DNA of 64,000 nucleotides from UBA5336 sp038522375. Its GTDB lineage: Bacteria > Pseudomonadota > Alphaproteobacteria > Caulobacterales > Hyphomonadaceae. How positions within the stretch are numbered: the stretch's first letter is position 1; each line of letters opens with the position of its first letter. The DNA lies in the NCBI GenBank assembly GCA_038522375.1, contig JBCBKE010000004.1, forward strand, positions 1 through 64,000, written 5' to 3'. A program made the translations under genes and the position numbers. Positions 25,305 through 34,471 of this stretch are shown one piece after another. The notes beneath the pieces were generated by a model. The model was given only the letters and a program-made list of their open reading frames with translations, did not search any database and was not told the origin of the DNA.

Positions 25305-26017
25305 TGACGGCAGTCCTTGATCTTGTCGATATCCAGCGGACCTACCAATCCGGCGAGAAGACGCTGCACGTGCTGCGTGGCGCGGATCTGAGCCTTCAGG
25401 CCGGCGAGTTGGTGGGGCTTGTGGGCCCTTCAGGGTCGGGAAAGTCGACGCTGCTGCACACAGCGGGTCTTCTTGAAAAGCCCGAGAGCGGGAAAGTGCT
25501 GCTTGATGGGATCGATTGCCTGTCCCTGTCAGATCGTCAGCGCACCGCCGTGCGCCGGGAAAAGCTGGGCTTTGTCTACCAGTTCCACCATCTGCTTCCC
25601 GAGTTCAGCGCGGCCGACAACATCGCCATGCCGCTCCTATTCGGGGGTTTGCCCGCCGGGGCAGCCCGTGAAAAGGCCGAACGGTTGCTGGACGCGATGG
25701 GCCTGACCGACCGGGGCCATCACCAGCCTGCGCAGCTTTCCGGCGGCGAACAACAGCGTGTTGCCATTGCCCGGGCACTGGCCAATGATCCCCGGCTGGT
25801 GATCGCCGATGAGCCCACGGGCAATCTTGACCCGGCCACCACTGAACGGGTCTTCGGAGCCTTGATTTCCCTGGCCCGGAATGAGGGGGCCGCGGTCCTG
25901 GTGGCCACGCACAATATGGGCCTTACGCGGCATATGGATCGGGTTCTTACCCTTGGTGAGGGCGTGTTGGTTCCGTTTCAGCGTCCGTCAGAAATCTCCA
26001 CAGGTTCTTTTGCGTAA
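25304..26017 (+). CDS. lolD: Lipoprotein-releasing system ATP-binding protein
   Basis: LolD (237 residues) is the ATPase that powers LolC. Walker A is GPSGSGKST at residues 41-49, the Q-loop lies in LGFVYQFHHLLPEFSA, the signature is LSGGEQQRVAIARAL, and Walker B is LVIADEPTGNLD. The YQFHHLLPEF stretch is characteristic of LolD and not of other ABC ATPases. The ATG overlaps the lolC stop (TGATG). Sixteen upstream in-frame codons fall within lolC and were not used. Confidence 0.96.
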   Translation: MTAVLDLVDIQRTYQSGEKTLHVLRGADLSLQAGELVGLVGPSGSGKSTLLHTAGLLEKPESGKVLLDGIDCLSLSDRQRTAVRREKLGFVYQFHHLLPEFSAADNIAMPLLFGGLPAGAAREKAERLLDAMGLTDRGHHQPAQLSGGEQQRVAIARALANDPRLVIADEPTGNLDPATTERVFGALISLARNEGAAVLVATHNMGLTRHMDRVLTLGEGVLVPFQRPSEISTGSFA

Positions 26018-26033
26018 CGCACGGAGCGGGCTG

Positions 26034-26048
26034 GAACAAGACTGGAAC
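26034..26048 (-). promoter_or_regulatory. Candidate LexA (SOS) box upstream of dnaE
   Basis: GAAC, seven bases, then GAAC is read here on the plus strand; on the minus strand it is GTTC-N7-GTTC, the direct-repeat LexA box known from Rhodobacter, Rhizobium and Caulobacter relatives. It lies 53 bases before the dnaE start, in the only gap between lolD and dnaE. The eight fixed bases would occur by chance about twice in a window of this size, so the position, not the match, is the main support. Confidence 0.35.
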
Positions 26049-26100
26049 ATGGGCGAATCGGGGGCTATTGTCGGCGCGGGCAATATGAACGGACCAGGCC

Positions 26101-29100
26101 ATGGGCGCGCCGCAATTCATCCACCTCGGGGTCAAGTCCAGCTATTCGCTGCTCCAAAGCATGGTGACGCCAAAAGCGCTGTCGCAGTGGCTCACTGAGC
26201 AGCGCATGCCTGCCGTGGCCGTCGCAGACCACAATTGCCTGTTCGGCGCGCTGGAGTTTTCGGAGCTATTGGCGGGGGTCGGTATCCAGCCGATCATGGC
26301 ATGCACGTTCGATATCACGGACGGAAAACCGAAGACCGCCCTGAGCCAGGTATCGCTGTATGCCCAGAATGCAGCCGGCTACCGCCGCCTCATGGCGCTC
26401 TCGTCCCTGGCGTTTCTGGAGGCGAAGGATGGCCTTCCGAAACTCGATCGCAAGCACCTTCTGGACGACACTGAAGGCCTGATCCTCCTGACCGGCGGAA
26501 GCCTTGGCGACGTTGGCGATCTGTGTGCGAAGGGCAAGATCGAGGAAGCCGGCGCAGCGCTGGATAGCCTGGCGAAGGCCTATCCAGGCCGGTGCTATGT
26601 GGAGATCACCCGCCACGGCACCCAGGCAGAACGCGACAGCGAAGCCCCGATGCTGGACCTCGCATATGCGGCGGGTCTGCCGGTGGTGGCAACCCATGAT
26701 GTCCGGTTCGTAAAGCCGGAAGACGCCGAAGCCCACGATGCGATGATGTGTATCGCGAACGGACGCTACCTCGGCGAAGATGATCGGCCCAGGGTGGAGC
26801 CGAGCCAGTATCTGAAGACGGCCGAAGAGATGGCGACCTTGTTCGCCGACCTTCCCGAAGCGATTGAGCGGACGGCAGAGATCGCTCAGCGGTGTGCGAT
26901 CAAGGCCGAACTGCACCAACCCATATTACCGAGCTTCAGCGACGAGGCCGATGGGGAGGCAAGGGAGTTGCGCCGCCAGGCCGAAGCGGGGCTCGCCGGT
27001 CGTCTGGCGGATGCGGACCAGCTCTATGCCAGCCGTGAGACCTATGCTGAGCGGCTCGATTACGAGTTGGGCATCATCGAGAAGATGGGGTTTCCCGGCT
27101 ACTTCCTCATTGTCTCGGACTTCATCAAGTGGGCCAAGGAGCAGGACATTCCAGTGGGCCCGGGCCGTGGGTCGGGGGCCGGGTCGCTGGTGGCCTGGTC
27201 ACTGCTGATCACCGATCTCGACCCGCTTCGGTTCGACCTGCTGTTCGAACGGTTCCTGAACCCGGAAAGAGTATCGATGCCAGATTTCGATATCGATTTC
27301 TGCCAGGAGCGACGCGGAGAGGTCATCCGTTACGTCCGCGACAAGTATGGCGCCGACAGCGTCGCCATGATCATCACGTTCGGCACGCTCCAGGCCAAGG
27401 CCGTCGTGCGGGATGTGGGCCGGGTGATGCAGATGCCCTACGGTCAGGTCGACCGCTTGGCAAAGCTGATCCCGTTCAACCCTGCCAATCCTCCAAAGCT
27501 CCAGGAAGCGATCGATGACGAGCCGAAGTTCGATGAGGAGATCGAGAAGGATTCGAGGGTCGGGGACCTCCTGAAAACAGCCCTTCAGCTTGAGGGGCTA
27601 TACCGGTCTGCCGGGACCCATGCGGCGGGCGTGGTGATCGCCGACAGGCCACTGACCGAGATCGTCCCGCTTTACAACGATCCCCGGTCTGAGTTGCCGG
27701 CGACCCAATTCAACATGAAGTGGGCTGAACTGGGCGGTTTGGTGAAGTTCGACTTTCTCGGTCTCAAGACGCTGACCGTGATTGATCGGGCGCTGAAGTT
27801 CATTCGGCGGGACGGGGGCGATGTGACCGCTGCCTGGGAAAGTCTTGATGATCCGGCGACCTACGACCTGATGGCCTCTGGCGAAACCCTCGGTGTGTTC
27901 CAGCTGGAAGGCCAGGGCATGCGTGACACCCTGAAAAAGGTCCGGCCCGGTAATATCGAAGATGTCATCGCGATCATTTCACTCTACAGGCCTGGGCCGA
28001 TGGACAACATCCCCGTCTACGTCCAGGGCAAGGAGGATCCCTCGACCATCTCCTACCAGCATCCAGACCTGAAACCGATCCTGGAAGCCACTTACGGGGT
28101 GCCGGTCTACCAGGAACAGGTGATGCGGATGGCCCAGGAAATCGCCGGCTATTCGCTGGGCGAGGCTGACCTTCTCCGCCGGGCCATGGGCAAGAAGAAG
28201 AAAGAGGAAATGGACAAGCAGCGGGCCCGCTTCGTGCAGGGCGCGGCTGAACTCAAGAACATTGATGGGGACCTGGCGAACGAGATTTTCGACACAATGG
28301 CGAAGTTCGCGGGCTATGGCTTCAACAAGTCCCACGCCGCAGCGTATGCCCAGATCGGTTACCATACGGGCTATCTGAAGTGCCATCACCCGGTCGCTTT
28401 CCTGGCCGCCTCGATGAGCCTCGATATCCACAATACCGACAAACTGGCCGCTTTTTTCCAGGAGGCCAAACGGCTGAAAATCCCCGTGAGGGCCCCCGAC
28501 GTGACCCGCTCGACCGCCGACTTTGATGTGGACGGCGACACAATCGTCTACGCCCTCGGCGCCTTGAAGGGCGTCGGCCTGGAAGCCATGCGCCATCTGG
28601 AGAAAGTGCGGGCCGAGACACCCTTCAAGAGCCTCCAGAGCTTTGCCGAAACGGTCGATCCACGGGAGCTCAACAAGAAGGCCTTCGAGCAGTTGTCCCG
28701 GGCCGGAGCGTTCGATGCCCTGGAGCCGAACCGGGCGCGGGCCCTTGGGGGCGCGCCCACCTTGTCGGCGCTGTGCTCGAGTGCCGCAGAGGACCGGGCA
28801 GGGGGGCAGGGCGGGCTCTTCGGTGAAAGCGAGCCCTCCGCACAGGTCACCCTCCCCAAGACAAAGGACTGGAGCGTACAGCGGCGGCTTGATGAGGAGT
28901 TCAAGGCGATCGGCTTCTACTTCTCGGGCCATCCGCTCGATGATGTGCTGCAGGGATTGGACCGGGACCGGGTGACGCTTGCGATGGAGATCGGGGCCCG
29001 CGCCGAGGACGGCAAACCCCTCGATCTGATCGGCATCGTTAGGGCACGGGTCGAGAAGCCTGCTCGCAATGGCGGAAAGTTTGCGTTCCTCACCCTTTCC

Positions 29101-29511
29101 GACCCCACCGGCGAGGTGGAACTGATGGTCTACCCCGAAGTCCTGACCAGCCATCGGGACCAGTTGGAGGTCGGACAGGCTGTTGCGATCACCGTCAGCG
29201 TCCGGCGCCGGGACGAAGAGATCAGGCTCGCGGCCGAGGCCATCCGGCCGCTGGAGAAGGCGCGCATCGCCAAGCCGAGCGATGGTCTCACGGTTCGCCT
29301 GGGTCTTGGCGTCGATCCCGGCGATATCGCGGCGGTCACAGACGCCCTGAAAACGCTGCCGGGCCCCGACCGGGGAGAAATCAAGGTCGAACTGCCCCTC
29401 AGCGATGGCCGGGTCGTCACCATCCTCCTGCCGGAGCGGTACACAACAGGTGTTCCGGCAAAACAGCTCCTGAAAACGGCTCCGGGTGTTGCGCGTGTCG
29501 ACGCAGCCTGA
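26101..29511 (+). CDS. dnaE: DNA polymerase III subunit alpha
   Basis: This 1136-residue protein is the replicative polymerase. The N-terminal PHP domain starts HLGVKSSYSLLQSMVTP and contains AVADHNCLFGALEFS. The polymerase core has the aspartates D395 and D397 in MPDFDIDF, GPGRGSGAGSLVAW before it, and SHAAAYAQIGYHTGYLK later. Tandem helix-hairpin-helix and OB-fold regions follow, the latter as FAFLTLSDPTGEVELMVYP. The first PHP histidine pair looks altered (HLGVKSSYS), which suggests an inactive PHP site. The position behind lolCD and the length favour the main replicative enzyme (DnaE1), not the SOS-induced DnaE2. A candidate LexA box lies upstream. Confidence 0.97.
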   Translation: MGAPQFIHLGVKSSYSLLQSMVTPKALSQWLTEQRMPAVAVADHNCLFGALEFSELLAGVGIQPIMACTFDITDGKPKTALSQVSLYAQNAAGYRRLMALSSLAFLEAKDGLPKLDRKHLLDDTEGLILLTGGSLGDVGDLCAKGKIEEAGAALDSLAKAYPGRCYVEITRHGTQAERDSEAPMLDLAYAAGLPVVATHDVRFVKPEDAEAHDAMMCIANGRYLGEDDRPRVEPSQYLKTAEEMATLFADLPEAIERTAEIAQRCAIKAELHQPILPSFSDEADGEARELRRQAEAGLAGRLADADQLYASRETYAERLDYELGIIEKMGFPGYFLIVSDFIKWAKEQDIPVGPGRGSGAGSLVAWSLLITDLDPLRFDLLFERFLNPERVSMPDFDIDFCQERRGEVIRYVRDKYGADSVAMIITFGTLQAKAVVRDVGRVMQMPYGQVDRLAKLIPFNPANPPKLQEAIDDEPKFDEEIEKDSRVGDLLKTALQLEGLYRSAGTHAAGVVIADRPLTEIVPLYNDPRSELPATQFNMKWAELGGLVKFDFLGLKTLTVIDRALKFIRRDGGDVTAAWESLDDPATYDLMASGETLGVFQLEGQGMRDTLKKVRPGNIEDVIAIISLYRPGPMDNIPVYVQGKEDPSTISYQHPDLKPILEATYGVPVYQEQVMRMAQEIAGYSLGEADLLRRAMGKKKKEEMDKQRARFVQGAAELKNIDGDLANEIFDTMAKFAGYGFNKSHAAAYAQIGYHTGYLKCHHPVAFLAASMSLDIHNTDKLAAFFQEAKRLKIPVRAPDVTRSTADFDVDGDTIVYALGALKGVGLEAMRHLEKVRAETPFKSLQSFAETVDPRELNKKAFEQLSRAGAFDALEPNRARALGGAPTLSALCSSAAEDRAGGQGGLFGESEPSAQVTLPKTKDWSVQRRLDEEFKAIGFYFSGHPLDDVLQGLDRDRVTLAMEIGARAEDGKPLDLIGIVRARVEKPARNGGKFAFLTLSDPTGEVELMVYPEVLTSHRDQLEVGQAVAITVSVRRRDEEIRLAAEAIRPLEKARIAKPSDGLTVRLGLGVDPGDIAAVTDALKTLPGPDRGEIKVELPLSDGRVVTILLPERYTTGVPAKQLLKTAPGVARVDAA

Positions 29512-29651
29512 GGTGTTGCCCGGGGTATGGTTGCACGGCGGCGGAAAATCTGTAAAAGCACGCGCACAACTCCAAGCATGGGTATTTCCGGTGCATGGGG
29601 GCTTAGGCGCCTCCTTGTCCCTCCCATGTCGGTCAACCGGAAGAGGACAAC

Positions 29652-30482
29652 ATGGCACTTCCCGATTTCACCATGCGGCAGCTACTCGAGGCTGGCGTAC
29701 ACTTCGGTCACCAGACCCACCGCTGGAACCCCAAGATGGCCTCGTTCATCTATGGCGAACGGTCCCAGATTCACATTCTCGACTTGTCAAAGACAGTTCC
29801 GCTGCTGCACCAGGCGCTTGTCCAGGTGCGCGATACGGTCGCAAAGGGTGGCCGGGTCCTGTTCGTGGGTACCAAGCGTCAAGCCTCCGAGCCGATTGCC
29901 GAGGCCGCCCAGCGCTGCGCCCAGTACTACATGAACCATCGCTGGCTCGGCGGCACGCTTACCAATTGGCAGACGGTGTCAAACTCGATCAAGCGCCTCA
30001 AGGAACTCGATGCGATGTTCGAGAGTGGCGGCGGCCAGGGGCTCACGAAGAAAGAGCTGCTGAACCTGGAGCGCGAGCGGGAGAAACTTCAGCGGGCCCT
30101 TGGCGGTATTGCCAATATGGGCGGCCTGCCTGATCTCATGTTCGTTATCGACACGAACAAGGAAGCCATTGCGGTCAAGGAAGCGCGAAAGCTGGGCATC
30201 CCCGTGGTCGGTGTCGTGGATACAAACTGTGACCCCGACGATGTGGATTTCCCTTTCCCCGGCAATGATGACGCGGCCCGGGCGATCTCGCTCTACTGTA
30301 ACCTCATGGCCGACGCCGTGACCGACGGTCTGGCCGAGAGTTCGGCGGAGCTGGGGATGGACCTCGGAGACCTTGAAGATCTCGGTGATCTCACCGATCT
30401 GGATGTGGCCGTCGCTGACGCTGCTGAAGAGGCAGTGGAACTGGCGCCCACGAGTGAAACCCCGGCTGAACCGGCAAGCTAG
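29652..30482 (+). CDS. rpsB: 30S ribosomal protein S2
   Basis: S2 (276 residues) binds the 30S body and recruits S1. The family signature is complete: FTMRQLLEAGVHFGHQTHRWNPKM at the start, MNHRWLGGTLTNWQTVS in the middle, and DLMFVIDTNKEAIAVKEARKLGIPVVGVVDTNCDPD near residue 195. The C-terminal 45 residues form an acidic tail rich in Asp, Glu and Ala, common in alphaproteobacteria. The 140-base leader after dnaE holds a CATGGG/CCCATG inverted repeat (29594-29628) around a GGCGCC core. It may mark a terminator or leader structure, but there is no T tract. Confidence 0.98.
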   Translation: MALPDFTMRQLLEAGVHFGHQTHRWNPKMASFIYGERSQIHILDLSKTVPLLHQALVQVRDTVAKGGRVLFVGTKRQASEPIAEAAQRCAQYYMNHRWLGGTLTNWQTVSNSIKRLKELDAMFESGGGQGLTKKELLNLEREREKLQRALGGIANMGGLPDLMFVIDTNKEAIAVKEARKLGIPVVGVVDTNCDPDDVDFPFPGNDDAARAISLYCNLMADAVTDGLAESSAELGMDLGDLEDLGDLTDLDVAVADAAEEAVELAPTSETPAEPAS

Positions 30483-30562
30483 TCGGGCGCGTTCAGCGTC
30501 TGCAGCGTGACCGGTAGTCGCCGGCACCAATGATTTTTTGAGCATTTTCAGAGGAAGACATC

Positions 30563-31468
30563 ATGGCTCAAATTACTGCCGCCCTCGTGAAGGATCTGCG
30601 CGACAAGACCGGTGCAGGGATGATGGATGCCAAAAAGGCGCTCGTGGAGAGCGATGGCGACATGGAAGCCGCTGTCGATTGGCTGCGTGCAAAGGGCCTG
30701 TCAAAGGCTGCGAAGAAGTCGGGTCGTACAGCAGCCGATGGCCTTGTTGCGGCGGTTTTGTCCAAGGACGGCAAGACCGGTGCTCTGGTCGAGCTGAACG
30801 CAGAGACCGATTTCGTGGCGCGGAACGAGGGCTTTCAGAAGGCCCTTAAGGCGATTGCCGAAACGGCTCTGGAAACCGATGGCACGCTTGAGGCGCTAAA
30901 GGCAGCTCCCGCCCCGGAAGGCGAAGGTAGCGTCGAAGACATGATCACGCGGATGATCGCAACGATTGGCGAAAACATCTCCCTGCGCCGGACCGCGAAG
31001 CTCACCGCGAGCGGCGCCGTATCAGCCTATATCCACAATGTGGAAGCAGAGGGCATGGGCAAGGTCGGTGTCCTTGTCGGGCTGGACGGGCCGGGCAAGG
31101 ATATGGCCGACCTGGGCAAGAAGGTTGCCATGCATGTGGCCGCCACCTCGCCTGCCTCGGCGTCGGTCGATGACCTCGATCCGGCCCTGGTGGCGCGTGA
31201 GCGTGAAGTGTTGACCGAGGAAGCCCGCGCCAGCGGCAAACCGGACAATGTCATCGAGAAGATGATCGATGGGCGCATGAAAAAGTACTACAAGGAAGTG
31301 GTGCTCGTGGAGCAGCCCTTTGTGATGGACCCGGACAATACGGTCGGCAAGGTCCTCTCCGAAGCCAAGGCGGAGCTTGCCGGTTTCGCGCGCTTTGCAT
31401 TGGGCGAAGGCATCGAGAAGAAAGAAGAAGACTTCGCTGCTGAAGTGGCCGCTGTTTCCAAGACATAA
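30563..31468 (+). CDS. tsf: Elongation factor Ts
   Basis: EF-Ts (301 residues) exchanges GDP for GTP on EF-Tu. The N-terminal UBA-like domain with VKDLRDKTGAGMMDAKKALVE is clear, and LVELNAETDFVARNEGF is the conserved core contact with EF-Tu. The late segment EQPFVMDPDNTVGKVL is also typical. The 80-base gap from rpsB contains a small CCGG-TAGTCG-CCGG repeat and a TTTTTT run eight or so bases further on, a possible attenuator reducing tsf relative to rpsB. AGAGGAAG before the ATG gives a good ribosome site. Confidence 0.98.
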   Translation: MAQITAALVKDLRDKTGAGMMDAKKALVESDGDMEAAVDWLRAKGLSKAAKKSGRTAADGLVAAVLSKDGKTGALVELNAETDFVARNEGFQKALKAIAETALETDGTLEALKAAPAPEGEGSVEDMITRMIATIGENISLRRTAKLTASGAVSAYIHNVEAEGMGKVGVLVGLDGPGKDMADLGKKVAMHVAATSPASASVDDLDPALVAREREVLTEEARASGKPDNVIEKMIDGRMKKYYKEVVLVEQPFVMDPDNTVGKVLSEAKAELAGFARFALGEGIEKKEEDFAAEVAAVSKT

Positions 31469-31489
31469 GCCCTCCGGGTGCAGTCTGAT

Positions 31490-31524
31490 CATCGCCCCGT
31501 CTTTTCGTAAGGAATGGGGCGATG
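31490..31524. repeat. Inverted repeat between tsf and pyrH
   Basis: CATCGCCCC and its exact complement GGGGCGATG are separated by 17 bases, forming a nine-base-pair stem. No T run follows on either strand, so it is not a standard terminator. It could be a processing or attenuation site that separates the rpsB-tsf messages from the pyrH-frr-uppS-cdsA-dxr genes. Confidence 0.6.
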
Positions 31525-31577
31525 ACATCGCAGGCCATTTCCGGTAGGTGACGCTGAAACCTGTCCGGAGAGCTTGA

Positions 31578-32336
31578 ATGTCGATGATAGCGTCCAGCGA
31601 GCAACGCGGCTGCGCCTACGGGCGCGCACTGTTGAAACTCTCCGGCGAAGCGCTGATGGGCGATAAGGAGTTCGGCATTGATACGCCGACCTGCCGAAAA
31701 TTCGCCGAAGAGATCAGGGATGCGCGTGCACTGGGTCCAGAACTCTGCGTGGTGATCGGCGGCGGTAACATCTTCCGCGGACTGTCGGGCTCTGCCAACG
31801 GCATGGAACGGGCCCAGGCCGATAGTATGGGCATGCTGGCGACGGTCATGAATGCGCTCGCGATGCAAAGTGCCTTGGAGCAGTTGGGCGTGCCGACGCG
31901 GGTTCAGTCGGCCATCCGCATGGAAACGGTGTGCGAACCGTTCATCCGGCGCCGGGCGATCAGGCATATGGAGAAGGGGCGCGTGGTGATCTTCGCTGCG
32001 GGTACTGGCAATCCCTTCTTCACCACCGATACGGGCGCGGCGCTGCGGGCAGCAGAGATGGGATGCGAGGTGATGCTCAAGGGCACCCAGGTGGACGGCG
32101 TTTATTCAGCTGACCCCAAAACCGACCCGACGGCTGCGCGATATGATCGCCTGGGCTACCAGGATGTGCTGGCGCGAAATCTGAAAGTGATGGATGCTTC
32201 GGCGGTGAGCTTGATGCGTGACGCAAACATTCCGATAATCGTGTTTTCCTTGCACCAGAAAGGTGCGCTTACGGAGGTTCTCTGCCAGCGTGGCAAGTAC
32301 ACGCTGATATCGAACCAGTCAGAGGCAAACCCATGA
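31578..32336 (+). CDS. pyrH: UMP kinase
   Basis: PyrH (252 residues) phosphorylates UMP to UDP as a hexamer regulated by GTP and UTP. The bacterial family motifs are present: ALLKLSGEALMG near residue 18, VVIGGGNIFRG, a GTGNPFFTTDTGAALRAAEM block for ATP and UMP binding, and KGTQVDGVYSADPKTD. The C-terminus has VMDASAVSLMRDANIPIIVFSLHQKGAL. An in-frame ATG two codons later is an alternative start; CGGAGAG precedes the chosen one. It overlaps frr by four bases (ATGA). Confidence 0.97.
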   Translation: MSMIASSEQRGCAYGRALLKLSGEALMGDKEFGIDTPTCRKFAEEIRDARALGPELCVVIGGGNIFRGLSGSANGMERAQADSMGMLATVMNALAMQSALEQLGVPTRVQSAIRMETVCEPFIRRRAIRHMEKGRVVIFAAGTGNPFFTTDTGAALRAAEMGCEVMLKGTQVDGVYSADPKTDPTAARYDRLGYQDVLARNLKVMDASAVSLMRDANIPIIVFSLHQKGALTEVLCQRGKYTLISNQSEANP

Positions 32337-32887
32337 GTTTCGACAAGAAAGATCTTGAGCGCCGTATGGAAGGCGCCCTGACCGCGCTCGGCCAGGAATT
32401 TGCGGGCCTTCGGACGGGCCGGGCGTCTGTGAACCTGCTCGATACGGTGAAGGTGACGGCCTACGGATCGGAGATGCCGTTGAATCAGGTGGGGTCGATC
32501 TCTGTACCGGAGTCGCGCATGTTGGCGGTGAATATCTGGGACAAGGGCATGGTTGGCGCTGCGGACAAGGCCATCCGGGACGCAGGGCTGGGGCTGAACC
32601 CCGTGGTGGACGGCACCAATCTTCGGATCCCGATCCCCCCGCTTAACGAGGAGCGCCGGGCAGAGCTTGCAAAGATCGCTGGCAAGTACGCTGAAGCGGC
32701 GCGGGTTGCCGTGCGCAATGTGAGGCGGGACGGCATGGACCAGCTCAAGAAGATGGAGAAGGACGGAGAGATCGGCGAAGACAAGCAGCGGGGACTGTCC
32801 GACGACGTCCAGAAGCTCACCGACAGCTTCATTGGCCGAATTGATGACGCCCTGAAGGCCAAGGAAGAGGAGATCATGCAGGTCTGA
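32333..32887 (+). CDS. frr: Ribosome recycling factor
   Basis: Frr (184 residues, the standard length) splits post-termination ribosomes together with EF-G. Family stretches are FAGLRTGRASVNLLD, LNQVGSISVPESRML, and NLRIPIPPLNEERRAELAKIAGKYAE. The third is followed by the RVAVRNVRRDGMDQLKK helix. The gene is wedged between pyrH and uppS with ATGA and TGATG overlaps, an order kept across most proteobacteria. Confidence 0.98.
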   Translation: MSFDKKDLERRMEGALTALGQEFAGLRTGRASVNLLDTVKVTAYGSEMPLNQVGSISVPESRMLAVNIWDKGMVGAADKAIRDAGLGLNPVVDGTNLRIPIPPLNEERRAELAKIAGKYAEAARVAVRNVRRDGMDQLKKMEKDGEIGEDKQRGLSDDVQKLTDSFIGRIDDALKAKEEEIMQV

Positions 32888-33648
32888 TGTCCCAACGCCC
32901 CGCCGCCAATCAGATCACGCAAAGCGGCAACGGCGGTAAGCCGACCTTGCATGTGGCCATCATCATGGATGGCAACGGAAGATGGGCCAAGGCCCGAGGG
33001 CTTCCCCGGTCCGCAGGCCATGAACGCGGTGTCGAGGCGCTTCGCCGCGTTGTCGAGGCTGCCGGCCAGTACGGCGTGACGCATCTCACGGTATTTTCGT
33101 TTTCGACGGAGAACTGGCGGCGGCCTGCTGCTGAAGTCAGCACCCTCTTCATGTTGCTGAAGTCCTATATCCGCCGCGATCTCAAACGTCTGTCGAGCGA
33201 GGGCGTTCGGGTGCGGGTGATTGGTACTGAAGAAAACCTGCCCGCTGATATCAAGTCCCTGATTGCCGATGCTGAGGGGGAAACCGAGGGGAATGGGCGG
33301 TTCCACCTGACGGTCGCCTTCAATTATGGCGGGCGGGAAGAGATCTTGCGGGCGGCAAGGCTGTTGGCGTCGGATGTGGCGCGCGGGGACCGGGCCGCCG
33401 ATGCGGTCGACGAAGCCAGTTTCAGCGCTGCGCTGGATACCGCGGACATGCCCGACCCCGATCTTCTGATCCGCACCAGTGGGGAAAAGCGCATCAGCAA
33501 TTTCCTGCTCTGGCAGTGTGCGTATTCGGAGCTTTATTTCACCGATACGCTTTGGCCGGATTTCAGCGAGAAAGATCTCAAGGCCGCGCTCGACTCCTTT
33601 GCCCAGCGGGAGCGGCGGTATGGCGCGGTGACGCCCGGTGCCGCCTGA
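32887..33648 (+). CDS. uppS: Undecaprenyl diphosphate synthase (cis-prenyltransferase)
   Basis: UppS (253 residues) elongates farnesyl diphosphate to the C55 lipid carrier used for peptidoglycan and O-antigen. The catalytic block IIMDGNGRWAKARGLPRSAGHERG begins near residue 27 and holds the Mg-binding aspartate. LTVFSFSTENWRRP follows, and the C-terminal part has DLLIRTSGEKRISNFLLWQCAYSELYF. About 20 variable residues precede the core. The start overlaps frr by one base (TGATG), and the end overlaps cdsA by 11 bases. Confidence 0.97.
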   Translation: MSQRPAANQITQSGNGGKPTLHVAIIMDGNGRWAKARGLPRSAGHERGVEALRRVVEAAGQYGVTHLTVFSFSTENWRRPAAEVSTLFMLLKSYIRRDLKRLSSEGVRVRVIGTEENLPADIKSLIADAEGETEGNGRFHLTVAFNYGGREEILRAARLLASDVARGDRAADAVDEASFSAALDTADMPDPDLLIRTSGEKRISNFLLWQCAYSELYFTDTLWPDFSEKDLKAALDSFAQRERRYGAVTPGAA

Positions 33649-34471
33649 CACCGAAAACCGTCCAGCCACATCGGAGCGCACCCTGGGCGAGTTGGCACTG
33701 CGTCTCATCACAGCGGCCGTCCTGATCCCATTCGCCCTTGCGGTCGTCTGGCTTGGCGGGTGGAGTTTGGCCCTTGGAGCGGCCGCCTTCGCCTTGGCCA
33801 TGGCCTATGAGTGGTCGGCCATGAGCAGGCTGAAGTGGCGCAAACTGGCCATGGCCTGGGTGGCGATTGCGAATCTTGCCGTGCCGTGGGTTGGGCTCTC
33901 GGTGGGTCTGGGCGTGCTCTGCACCGGCGCGATTGTCTTCGCAGGCCTCGCCGGACGGGACCGCCTCATGGCGGGGTTCGGACTCCTGTATGCGGGCGGC
34001 CTGCCTCTGGGCTTGCAAGCCCTGCGCATGGGAGAATGGGACGGCCAGTCGGCAGCCTTGATCTTAATGGCCATCGTCTGGGCGTCGGACTCGGCAGCCT
34101 ATTTTGCGGGCCGCGGGTTTGGTGGGCCGCCGCTATCGTCTGACAGTCCGAACAAGACGTGGAGCGGTGCCTTAGGGGCGGTGTTCTGTTGTACCCTTTG
34201 CGGGGCGATTGCTGCAGGCATCCTGAATGGCAACCAGGTCGTGTGGCTGTTGGTGGGGGCTGGTATCTCGGTTGTGGCCCAGGGTGGCGATCTCCTCGAG
34301 TCCTCGATCAAGCGGCATTACGGGGTGAAGGATGCCAGCCGATTGGTGCCTGGACATGGCGGGGTGATGGATAGGGTCGACGGTCTTGGTGCAGTTTGCG
34401 TGATCGGTGGGTTGATCTTGACCGCGTCTCCGGGTTTGGTCGCAGCCTTGGGGCTACAGGTTGCGCTTTGA
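33638..34471 (+). CDS. cdsA: Phosphatidate cytidylyltransferase
   Basis: CdsA (277 residues) makes CDP-diacylglycerol, the precursor of all bacterial phospholipids, in the inner membrane. Seven or so hydrophobic segments are visible. The signature lies at the C-terminal end: QGGDLLESSIKRHYGVKDAS followed by LVPGHGGVMDRVDGL. A central DSAAYFAGRGFGGPPLSSDSPNKTWSG segment is also typical. The GTG start overlaps uppS by 11 bases. The dxr start codon follows its stop directly. Confidence 0.96.
   Translation: MPPDTENRPATSERTLGELALRLITAAVLIPFALAVVWLGGWSLALGAAAFALAMAYEWSAMSRLKWRKLAMAWVAIANLAVPWVGLSVGLGVLCTGAIVFAGLAGRDRLMAGFGLLYAGGLPLGLQALRMGEWDGQSAALILMAIVWASDSAAYFAGRGFGGPPLSSDSPNKTWSGALGAVFCCTLCGAIAAGILNGNQVVWLLVGAGISVVAQGGDLLESSIKRHYGVKDASRLVPGHGGVMDRVDGLGAVCVIGGLILTASPGLVAALGLQVAL

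Noticed and set aside
26101..29511. Possibility that this dnaE is the error-prone dnaE2/imuC, given the candidate LexA box
   Set aside because: Length, a full-length PHP and OB layout, and the conserved place behind lolCD fit dnaE1; no imuA or imuB gene is adjacent.
29594..29628. CATGGG/CCCATG repeat before rpsB as a ribosomal leader regulator
   Set aside because: The arms are only six bases and the loop is long, with no recognisable conserved leader motif; noted only in the rpsB entry.
27979..29658. 559-codon minus-strand frame opposite dnaE
   Set aside because: It is antisense to the polymerase core; no recognisable domain and it runs through the dnaE-rpsB gap.
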